Source of the DNA: Taeniopygia guttata
Lineage: Eukaryota; Chordata; Aves; Passeriformes; Estrildidae
NCBI RefSeq assembly: GCF_048771995.1
Contig: NC_133063.1
Coordinates: 20,213,063-20,277,062 of the forward strand
Direction of reading: 5' to 3'
DNA: 64,000 bases
Every line of letters starts with the position of its first letter. Positions within the stretch are counted from its first letter, which is position 1. The notes under the pieces are model-generated. The model worked only from the letters and a program-made list of their open reading frames with translations, did no database searches and was not told where the DNA came from. Positions 52,701-61,845 of the stretch are shown here, in pieces. The position numbers and the translations under genes are program-made.

Positions 52701-54690
52701 GTACTTTTGTACAATTCAAGATTCATTAAAAAGATACCTCAACTTACCAACTTACCCTTGCAGAGGTGATGAGAACATTTGAAGCATTATTGGAATCTAT
52801 AAACTGGCTGTCTACCTGCTTTCCCTGCAACTGTCAACTTTGGTAGGAAAAAAACCAGTTTTCCAAACTGCCAGTTCCACTAAACAATACACTCAGCAAC
52901 AGAGAGAAATCTCTCCATCTCAGAAAGAAGGTTTCAGGAACAAATATAATACTGAGGTGAACAGGAAGAATAATCACATGAGGTAAAGTCAGAAAAGAGG
53001 GATGGCATTGTCTCATAAAGCAGCTGGTTCATTGGAAATAACCCGGGCTGGATTTCAGACACAGCAATTTCCCTTTTTGTGCCTCTAACAGAAACAGCAA
53101 ACTTCAAGCCTGACAAAGATCAAGAGCACAGCTATCCTCTAATGAGATGGAAATCCACAGATACTGAAACTTGTTTACCCAGAAGATGAAAGAGGACATA
53201 TGATAAAAGAGTAATTCAAAGTTCTTCTATCATCATAAAAGGATCTAGAAATAAGGATCAGATCCGTTCTTGCCTCATAGCCAATTTTAACTGGTTGCAT
53301 CACCTGGGATCCAGCTGCAGATCAGGAGAAATAATCTGTCTTTTGTGAGCCACAACATCTGGCTGGCAATGTGTTCACTGCTCACACTGCTGCTCCATTT
53401 CATACATGGCTTTAGTATGTGAACAACTGGACAATAAGGAGTGTTACAGTCAAAGCCTAATTTAAAAAAAATTGCATACCGTTTCAATACCAACTAGAAT
53501 TCACCATTACACCATGAACAGAAATGAACAAAAATTCTGAGGGGATTGGATTATGCACCTGTATATTATCATCATGAATATTTACCCAGACAATATTCTG
53601 ATGGGTTTCATGTGGAAATGAAACCTTACATTTTAGATTATATGTCAGCTCTCATTATTCAAAATTGCCACAAGATAGGAAAGAAAATATTATCCAGTGT
53701 TTAGCCACTTCAGGTTTTTTAAACACTTTTATAAAGCTGTAAAAGCACTTGAGATTTATAACATTCAGAATAAGCACTCAGCAGCTAATAAAACTAGGAA
53801 AAAAACCATGAATGAAAAGAAGCATTTCTCACAGTAAAAAACATGAGTGATCTCTAGATTTACAGTATCCTCACAGTATGGTAAACAGACACATCACTTT
53901 TTCTGCTTTTTTTCCTTTTTTCCTGCTAGCTCAATTTTCTGACCAGGAAGCTTGAATTTTAACAGTATAATGATTTATGATTGGATTTCAAGTATAACTC
54001 CAGCATTTATTGTTATCAAACAATAATAAAGCAATTAATTTTTAGTTATGTGTAAGCAAAAGAAAATCTGAGATCCCACAGAAGAAGATCAAGATCTGGC
54101 TTCTAATCCAGCTCTGCTTCTAATAAAAACTTCAATAAATCACTTATCCTCACCTCAGTCTTTGTATTTAATAGGGACTTGTCAGTAACACTTACAAATA
54201 TTTCCTGAATGCACTTAGACAAAAAAAAAAAAAACCTGAGTATCTTTTACAATTTCCATCTATTAAATATAATATTGATTATTCTTAGTGTGTCTTTACA
54301 CAACTTCAACTAAAGCTGAATTCAACACTAGTATTTACTACATATTTCTTTGCTCTGATGAAAAAGTTTAGGGTATTGTAACATATAGAAATACCAATTT
54401 GGCTTGTATTGGCTAGCATATAATTGAAAAGGCTGCATGTAGATAGTTTAAATGTTTATTACTATATACCAAATAGAATAGAAGTTTGATACCTCTCTTT
54501 TCCACCCAGTAGCTGCTTTCCAGTTACAGGACTTCGTTAAGTGTAAAAGCATAAAAATTCCCTATTAGCTTATTCTGCCATTTTTACTTTCTCTTTATAA
54601 GAATGAAACTCATCCTCAACACATGTTTTTCACTACCTCAGTCTTCACAGAATAATAAATAAACATATAAATAAAAAGCACATAAACAAA
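49781..54690 (-). other. POLR3G pseudogene intronic region
   Basis: An exon for human DIERYSKRYMKVYKEEWIP would be expected here and was not found with confidence. A CR1 copy occupies 51396-52083, a T run lies at 50297-50317, and two unexplained minus-strand open segments are discussed as findings. Confidence 0.6.
51396..52083 (-). mobile_element. CR1 LINE, 3' part, about 690 bp
   Basis: The plus strand starts TCATAGAATCACAGA, the reversed CR1 tail, followed by the reversed CR1 3' region (AAGCCCCATCCAGCCTGGTG, GTAAAGAATTTCTTCCTAAT, CTGTCAAGGTCTCTCTGTAT), all familiar from avian CR1. The element is therefore on the minus strand, 5'-truncated near 52083, and parallel to POLR3G. It is clearly diverged. 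Confidence 0.92.
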
Positions 54691-54817
54691 CTTTTGATAT
54701 TGATCTCCTGCTGTCAATAAGTATAGCATTTTTTTCGTAGTTTCTCTAAGATCTTGTTTTAAGGCAAACGTGTAATCCTTATCTTCTTTTCAGAGGCACT
54801 GGCTTATTGTCTGTACT
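54691..54817 (-). pseudogene. POLR3G: POLR3G second coding exon, frameshifted
   Basis: After acceptor TTTGTACAG the frame reads STDNKPVPLK (human DTDYKPVPLK) and then meets TAA. The neighbouring frame continues EDKDYTFALKQDLRETTKKM, matching human EEYMLALKQELRETMKRM, so an indel separates the halves. The following residues (LYLLTAGDQYQ) no longer keep human PYFIETPEERQ. The 3' end is approximate because no good donor is visible. Confidence 0.85.
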
Positions 54818-56743
54818 CTGTACAAATAATGTTTATTATTTATAAGGTCCTGATATCCACTAAATATACAGGTACATTAATAAAAACTACAAGAAACATA
54901 TAAAAAAAGAGTGCAACTATGCACTATACAATTTCTCAAGTACACTGCATTGCATTTTGATATGCAGAGTAACTATGTTTAGAACTAAATTTATACCTTA
55001 TAACTTCACTTTATCTTTGTACAAAAACGTACCACAAAATCAAGGAAAAAAACAGTTTTATTAAAACTGTTACACAGTCATTCATAGTAATCCTAAACTC
55101 TTAATTGCCAAAAGCAGTTATTCTCACCAACCCAACTTTCTCAGAAACCAGTCCTTCTCTCTTCAGAGTAGTGTTGCTCTTAACCACTTCTATGACAGTG
55201 TTACAGCTACATTAAGTATGATAACTGAATAACATGGACACTCTTCCCATGACTATCACCATGTAAACAGGTTGTGTTGTGTGTCTAAAACCAGGCTCTC
55301 ACACAATTCAGTTTCTACCAGCTGAGTTTAAATGAATTGTTAAGAGTTGTATTTCTGGGGTTTGAGGGAGGTTTTTTGTGGGTGTTTCTCTGGGGTTTGT
55401 TTTTGGGTGTTTTGTTTTTGTTTCACTTTAATCTTGAAAGAAAGATAAATATGCAAAAACAGTTTTAAAAATATCCAGAACACTACAGACAGAATTACAG
55501 GATGGATGTAGTTTCTCTCATGTGATAAATGGTGCTTAATCAATAACTAAGTGGTATGTTGCAAAGCATGAAGTGCTATCACAAGTCCCAGATCTGGACC
55601 ACGAAAGGAGCTTACTGCTTCCATCTATATTTGCTAATTGGACAGCGCTTTAAATCACTTAATGTTGCTGATGGTAAGCTGCTGCTCCTTAATTGGGTTT
55701 CTAATTGCATTTACAGAAACTTTGAGTGAACTCACAAAGTGTCTAGTAGAAATATGCAACAGCAATAATTCGCTGCTTCAAATAATTTCACTGTAAGTTA
55801 GTCAAAGCTATAACATACTTTTGGTCATTGTCCAAAATTAAATCAACACTTGAATTAAATCAATTAAATCAACACTTGAATTTTTTATTGACTGTACTTA
55901 CACAACTAGGTTAACTCTGATTTTCCTGAATAGCACCGGATTTCCCCTGAGAAGTTTAACTTGGTTCTGAAATTTTGTTCAAAGAAGGAGAAAAGCTTTC
56001 TTACCTTGTCCATGGTATACATTAAATATACTGGGGCTAGTAATACCCCTGTGAACCTGATTGTACCTCAAAAGATGCAGTGTATACAGAATTCAGATGG
56101 CACAGAACTGTGCTGTCAAGCAGACTGCAACATTCACATAAAAAAACAGTTACAGATGACTTAGTAATATGGAATCACAATCTTAATTGCAATGCTGGAT
56201 CAAGAGGATGAATAATATATGGTTCAGTAGGTCAAGCTTCCCTGCACATCAAAACGCAGTCAGTAAATGGTCTTTATTCCCCTTTGATTTTCAAATACAT
56301 CCTAAATGCCAAGTCTCAAGCTCCCTTAATTACACAAAGTATCTTTCCCTTATTTTCAAATGCTGGCTTCTGCAGTACAGGACAATCATACACAATCTTT
56401 CATGTTTGCATAAATAGTAATTTTCTAAAATCATCAAATCTATTTATAGCTTCAAAGATTAATGTAAACTCATTTCCAGTGTTTCTATTCTTGTAATGTG
56501 CAGAAAATCATAATGAGGACTTCAACGTACTAACTCCTTGCAAGCAATACAATTAAATACGGGATACAACATTTAACAAAGGGACAGGAAAGCCCCTTTT
56601 TGATGATTTAAGAGAAATGGTGACTTATTATAAAATCCAAAGTTCTTAGGGGTTTTCATGCATTTCATTATGTTCTCTAAACATGAGTGTGAACACAGTT
56701 TACCTTATTACAGAGTGTGCTCCAAGATACTGGCTGTACTTAC
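54818..56743 (-). other. POLR3G pseudogene first internal intron
   Basis: 1.9 kb of AT-rich sequence between two recognisable exons. Nothing else was recognised. Confidence 0.7.
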
Positions 56744-56872
56744 TGGCAATGGTGGTGGAGGCTTACAGATGACATCAGGTAGAGCTGCACCTTTACCAAA
56801 GCCAACAACCTCCATGTTGAAGGCAAATGAAGCATGTCCTCTTCCACTTCCTGACCCAGCCATTTGGATAAA
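56744..56872 (-). pseudogene. POLR3G: POLR3G first coding exon (intact)
   Basis: Acceptor ATTTTCAG|TTTATCC, nine untranslated bases, then ATG at 56863 in good context (CCAAATGG) and 40 codons: MAGSGSGRGHASFAFNMEVV continuing GFGKGAALPDVICKPPPPLP, ending at donor CCA|GTAAGT. It matches human MAGNKGRGRAAYTFNIEAVG and the PDVVLKPPPLFP that follows. No disruption is visible. Confidence 0.9.
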
Positions 56873-59170
56873 CTGAAAATATTACAGATTTTTAAACAAT
56901 TATTTTCCTTACATGTTTCAAATTGATGTACATATTACCAAGAAAGTTAGTGTCTAACAAAGATTACAGTCAATTTAAAACCAGAGATAATTTTTAAATA
57001 GCAAGCCATTTTCAATGCCCATCTTAGATTTTTCCACAGACTTTAAATTTGATACAAGCATAAAATCAGCTTCATTCCCTTATTTTTGCTAGATACCTCT
57101 GCATGCCTGAAATTGCCTCCTAACCTCGGAATTTTAAGTCACCTTCTTCTAAATCTTAGATGCACTGTACTGAGTTCAACCAGAAGAACCAGAAACAAGT
57201 GAAAAAAAGTTTAAGAACCCTGAATTTCCTGTGACTACATTTTAGTGGTTTTTTTTAACTTTTCTCCAAAAACCAGTTTGTGTTTGTTATTCATGACTTC
57301 TTCATCCTGACTATTTGTTGTCCTTTATCTTAGTAACTATTTTTGGATCTTGATAAAGTGACACAGGCAAAAAGGTAATTAAGATAGTAAAAAGTCATGA
57401 AAATCTACAGCAGGACTGCAAGCTAACTGCTAAAAAAAAAAAAAAAAAAAAAAAGGATGTTTTTTCTAACTGAAATATTTTAAAAGGTCATAAAAGAAGA
57501 AGAGCCTCCAAAACATTTACAGTCACATCTTTCCACTTTCACAGTTTTACCAATTCATTTTCATCTCCTTAATTGCACAACCCAAGTAAATCAAAATGTG
57601 AGAATGTCAATAAATGGAACCCAAGAGAAGCTGAAGCAGTGTGGTACTCTGTGATACTGCTCACTCCCACAGACCACTCAGACTGGTGCAAGGTCCTAGC
57701 CCAGAGATCCCATGAGCTGTTCACTATTAACTGCAAGGTCACTATACTTGCTCAATACAACCAGGTTGTTCCAGACTTACTGCTGTACCTGTACGAGTGC
57801 ACCTGGTTCACCCCAGACAGAAGCAAAGGCCTTTTTATAAAGGCCAGAGAAAACATATTGATGGCAAATTTTTTCCTACTTGTTACTTTTAACAGAAATA
57901 AGCTCTGTGTGGATAAAACAAAATCATATTCTGTATTTCCATGTCACTCTGCAGCACAGAATACTGTCTAAAAATAAGCAGAGAGATCTAAATAGATATT
58001 TTTTTAAGAAAAATGAAGGGAAGGGGAAGGGGAAGGGGAAGGGGAAGGGGAAGGGGAAGGGGAAGGGGAAGGGGAAGGGGAAGGGGAAGGGGAAGGGGAA
58101 GGGGAAGGAGAAGGAGAAGGAGAAGGAGAAGGAGAAGGAGAAGGAGAAGGAGAAGGAGAAGGAGAAGGAGAAGGAGAAGGAGAAGGAGAAGGAGAAGGAG
58201 AAGGAGAAGGAGAAGGAGAAGGAGAAGGAGAAGGAGAAGGAGAAGGAGAAGGAGGGGAAGGAGAAGGAGGGGAAGGAGAAGGAGGGGAAGGAGAAGGGGA
58301 AGGGGAGTTCCTCTGAAAATAGGATGAAAAGCAAGACTTGCAAAGTAAGATAAAAGACACTGTAAAGCCCCAAACATGAGCAATTATCTAGATGCAGAAA
58401 AAAAAGAACAACATAACAAAACATAACAGCATAATAAAATAAAAGTTAAACGAGATGCTGAGCTAGCAAGGAAAGGCATTAAATGCAGTGAATATGAAGG
58501 TCCATTTTCTAAAAGCTGCTTTAAAATTAATTCTTAGTAAATTCGATTAAAATTAGTCTGATGAGAAGTAATAAGCTTTAAAACTAGCAGCATTTCAACT
58601 TCACATTTCTACCCAAACTTATGATTTTTGCAAAACCTCAGAAGGTTTATGTTTACTGACAGCACAAAGTGAGAGGGACAGATAAAAAATCCTGAAGAAT
58701 TGAGTTGGACAACTAAGCCACCCAAGCATGACAAAGTTATCACAACTAGTGTTCTGTTTGCCTTGGGTGATGTCTAAAGGGTCACCTGGGTGTATTTTCT
58801 TGTTCATGGATAGTTCGTGTGTCATTTATAAAAGAGAAGATTTTCAGATTTAGGCTTTTCAAATTCCTCCGAAAATATGCGTGCAGTTTCTTGGACAGTT
58901 ACTCAGAGGAAGGCAGCTGATGTTTCGGGAGGGAAAGGCCCGTGGAATCCGGATCCCCGACAGCTGCCGGGAGGCTGGTGCAGCAACAGCAGATCTAAGC
59001 AGACTGAGCGCCCTGGCGAGCCCTCGGCACCCCACGCTTTCCTCACAGCAAAACTTCTGATCGCGTTCTGCTGGTTCTGGTCCTCGGTTTTCACAGGCAG
59101 ACGCCATCAATTAAAGGGAAGAACAGATACAGAAGAAAGTACTGATTTTTAAATACTGAGGTTTTCTATT
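56873..59170 (-). other. POLR3G 5' intron and probable untranslated first exon region
   Basis: The acceptor at 56872 implies an upstream untranslated exon, which should lie near the CpG island shared with MBLAC2. GC content rises from about 58860. The long purine tract at 58015-58307 and an A run at 57432-57454 lie inside. The exact first exon cannot be placed. Confidence 0.55.
58015..58307 (+). repeat. 293-nt pure polypurine tract, (GGGGAA)n then (GGAGAA)n
   Basis: Every base on the plus strand from 58015 to 58307 is A or G. The first third is GGGGAA units, the middle GGAGAA units, and the last part a mixture with GGAGGGGAA units. Open frames across it on either strand (Gly-Lys, Glu-Lys, Arg, Leu or Pro-Ser repeats) are products of the repeat, not genes. 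Confidence 0.97.
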
Positions 59171-60010
59171 TTATCTCTCTGCCGTGTGAGAATACCCCTC
59201 TCAGATGCTCTCCGCTCCTTCCCCCCACCCTGCCCCTCGCTGGTTCGTCACGCCTAGAGGGTCCTGACGCTCCCGGCACAGCTGGGACCCTTCGCCTTTA
59301 GTGCCCTTTCTGCCGGCGGCTCTCAGTAGGGAAGGGGGTCCAAATAGGCGCCCCAAACCCCGTAGCATCTCAGCCTCCCTCACCCCCCACCCGGCACAGC
59401 CGCGCTCCGTCCGCCGCCGCCACAGTCGGCCGGGCCCGCCCCGCCCCGCCCCGCCCCGCCCGCGCCGCCGCGGGGGCCTGCATCGCCGGCCGAGCCATGG
59501 CGGCGCTGGAGTGGTTCGCGCACAAGCCCCTGGGCGGCGGTATCTTTTGGATCCAGGAACGCTTCTACGAGTCGGGCAACCGGGCCAACATCTGGCTGGT
59601 GCGGGGCTCGCAGCGAGACGTGGTGATCGACGCGGGGCTGGGGCTGCGCAGCCTGCCTGCCTACCTGCGTGACGCCGGGCTGCTGGCGCCGGCTGAGGGC
59701 GCCGGGCCGCGGCCGCTGCTGGCCGTGGCCACCCACGTCCACTTCGACCACTCGGGCGGGCTGCAGCACTTCGAGGAGGTGGCGGTGCACAGCGCCGAGG
59801 CGGCGGCGCTGCTCCAAGGCGACAACTACGAGGCCGTGACGTGGCTGTCGGAGCGGGAGGTGGCGCGGCCGCCGCGGCCCGGCTGGAGCGCCCGGCAGTT
59901 CCGCGTCCCGCCCGTCCGGGCCTGCCGCATGCTGCACGAGGGTAAGGGGGCAGCCCGCGAGTGCGGGCACAGTGCTCTGGCTATTACGGAGCAGCACTTT
60001 GCCGCCGAGC
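59170..60010. promoter_or_regulatory. MBLAC2 CpG island, shared with POLR3G by position
   Basis: A CpG-rich block containing MBLAC2 exon 1 and, just before its ATG, an array of CCGCC/CCCGC units at 59437-59463 that reads as adjacent Sp1-type GC boxes. No TATA box is seen. POLR3G runs the other way from the same region, as expected for a head-to-head pair. The transcription starts cannot be set from sequence. Confidence 0.75.
59497..59941 (+). CDS. MBLAC2: MBLAC2 coding exon 1
   Basis: 148 codons plus one base, wholly in the CpG island and very GC-rich. It holds the N-terminal part of the fold and the HxHxDH motif, and ends RACRMLHE plus the first base of Gly. Confidence 0.97.
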
Positions 60011-61845
60011 GCCTCTTGGCTTACCCAGCTCCTCGTATAACGTAATTAAATTTTGTCACTCCTGTGAACCTAAAAGCCATCCGCAGTCAGCATGGGACCA
60101 AAAAGACACATAGTGCGTTAAACCGTTTCTAACAGTTCTGAAAGTTTTGGCCGCCGGGTTTTTTTTTTCCATCTAGAATGAGAATCACTCAGCAATGTTT
60201 TAGGTGACCGAGTACCCCAGGTTTATACTTCGACTTCAAACGGTATGTCAGCAGGTCATGTTCTGGCATCTGGTGACCTTTATTGTTTATAAGCTGTCAA
60301 AACATAGACAGCGTAGTTAACAGAACAATTCCTGAAATACATACTGAGAATACAGTTTTGGTTTTACAGAATTTACATGAATTTTACATAAATACCTTTA
60401 CTGAATTTTACCTGACTTACGTAAAATGTAAAAAATCACTTGTTACTGATGTAGTGTTTAGAGAAGTGGCTTGTTGCAGATAAAAAAGACAATTTAGTCT
60501 CTAATGGGAGACAGTGACTAGGGTTTTTGGTAACAAAACACCTACACTGTACAATACTGTTCAGTAGATATTAAAGGGTGGGTGTCAGACCGCCACATAT
60601 TAGATCATCCCATATAGGTGCTGGAAAAGCAGAACTGAACTTACTGAAGGCTTCAATAAAGATCTGATGACATTTAACTATACTAATAGTTAAATAACTA
60701 TAGTGATACTTAACTATAGTAAATCAACAGAAGTTTAAGTTGTTTTTTTTTTTCCTCAGAAAGTAGGGAGGGAAGATTATTTTAAGAAATACTTTTGTAA
60801 AAGAGCAAGTATACTGGCTGCTAGAGCAGCATCAGAGTTTCTAAGGTGTTAACTGAGGCATGAGACACAAGTATCAGTTCAGTGGCTGGTACAGTTAAAA
60901 GGCATTCATATTTAAATTGTCAAAAAATTACCTAATGGTAAGAAAGTTCTATTTTTATGTCTTCATGAATGAGATGAAAAAAGTGTGTGGAGGCCTATCT
61001 TGGTTCTCCTCCAGCAATTTATGTTTTAGCCTTTTGCCTTTTAGGAGTAACAGCAGTGCAATTCTAGAAGAATTCAAAGGGTAAAATTATAATAAATTGT
61101 GAAATAAATTCTTTGCAAACTGTCAAAGGAGAACCAGCTTAGATGTGTTCTATTTGTTTCCCATTTTATTTTCTCTACTGCATCGCTTTTCACATTCTGC
61201 AATTTATTAGAATGTGAATATATTCCATTAATGCAACCCAAGCCTGTGTTAATTGTTAGTGCTATTGGAAGATACCTTTTTGCTAAGCTTGTATTTCAGA
61301 CACCTCTTTGGCACTCACAAAGAAAATAAATGCCCCACTCCCATTGTTGCAATATGTAGTATGTCTAAACTCTGCATATGAGTAAGTAGTTATCTTTATG
61401 TCATTTAAGAAACATAGTAAATGCATACAATTTCCTGTGACAAATCTATTTTACAGGGGATGTGATCGACCTCGGAGATCGACAGCTCACTGTCATGCAC
61501 ATGCCTGGTCATTCACGAGGCAGTATTTGCTTACATGACAAGGACCGGAAGATTCTGTTCAGTGGAGATGTGGTGTATGATGGATCTATGATCGATTGGC
61601 TTCCTTACAGCAGTGTCAGCGACTACATTGCAAGCTGCCAGCGCCTGATGGAGTTAGTAGATAGAGGTCTTGTGGAGAAGGTACTACCTGGGCACTTTAA
61701 CATATTTGGAGCAGAAAGGCTGTATTGGTTAGCTTCCAACTACATTTCCCAAGCTGGAATTTGTCACAAGATTTCTACCTGTGCTATGAGATCCATTGCA
61801 AGCATAGCACTTCATATTGCAAATTCAAGAATCACTTCTCAATGA
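59497..61845 (+). CDS. MBLAC2: MBLAC2, metallo-beta-lactamase-fold acyl-CoA hydrolase (two coding exons)
   Basis: Exons 59497-59941 and 61457-61845 join at phase 1 (GAGG|GTAAGG ... TTTACAG|GGGATGTG) into 277 residues, like human (279). MBLAC2 hydrolyses long-chain acyl-CoA, palmitoyl-CoA best, and is itself palmitoylated at membranes. The metal site is complete: THVHFDH gives His80, His82, Asp84 and His85; MPGHSRG gives His167; FSGDVVYD gives Asp186; LPGHFNIFG gives His228. The start [20 protein letters not shown] and the stretch [17 protein letters not shown] are close to human, and the start codon has ideal context (GCCATGG). The C-terminus ends NSRITSQ. No disruption is seen. The intron is 1.5 kb. 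Confidence 0.98.
59942..61456 (+). other. MBLAC2 intron
   Basis: 1.5 kb, AT-rich after the CpG island. Nothing else was recognised. Confidence 0.85.
61457..61845 (+). CDS. MBLAC2: MBLAC2 coding exon 2
   Basis: 389 nt starting [20 protein letters not shown]. It carries the remaining metal ligands and the C-terminal helices ([20 protein letters not shown]). It is strongly conserved with human. Confidence 0.97.

Larger units (their letters stand above)
44878..56872 (-). pseudogene. POLR3G: POLR3G (RNA polymerase III subunit RPC7-alpha), apparent unitary pseudogene
   Basis: POLR3G/RPC32-alpha belongs to the RPC3-RPC6-RPC7 subcomplex of RNA polymerase III, needed for promoter opening and recruitment; POLR3GL is its paralogue. 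Five minus-strand segments match successive parts of the human 223-residue protein, in order and with splice sites, at the expected place between LYSMD3 and MBLAC2. The first (MAGSGSGRG...KPPPPLP) is clean. The segment matching DTDYKPVPLK...LKQELRET has a frameshift and an in-frame TAA. The acidic segment has a 1-nt gain (or 2-nt loss) leading to TAA. The last segment lacks one base before SDDN. Segments matching ERYSKRYMKVYKEEW and the Lys-rich AGPKPKK part were not found. Intron-containing structure excludes a retrocopy. Sequencing error is unlikely, since about 3.5 kb of neighbouring coding sequence is clean. Confidence 0.78.

Noticed and set aside
53475-53510. Possible trace of the missing POLR3G exon (minus strand, GTATTGAAACGGTATGCAA resembling an IERY-type codon run)
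   Set aside because: The match is about 19 bases, needs small gaps, and has no continuation; it is too weak to call.
57880-58424. Frames of 104-166 codons made of Gly-Lys, Glu-Lys, Arg, Leu, Pro-Ser or Phe-Ser repeats
   Set aside because: They follow directly from the six-base purine repeat, whose length is divisible by three, so all frames stay open.
59380-59997. 205-codon minus-strand frame over MBLAC2 exon 1
   Set aside because: It is the antisense shadow of a GC-rich real exon with the metal-binding motif on the plus strand.
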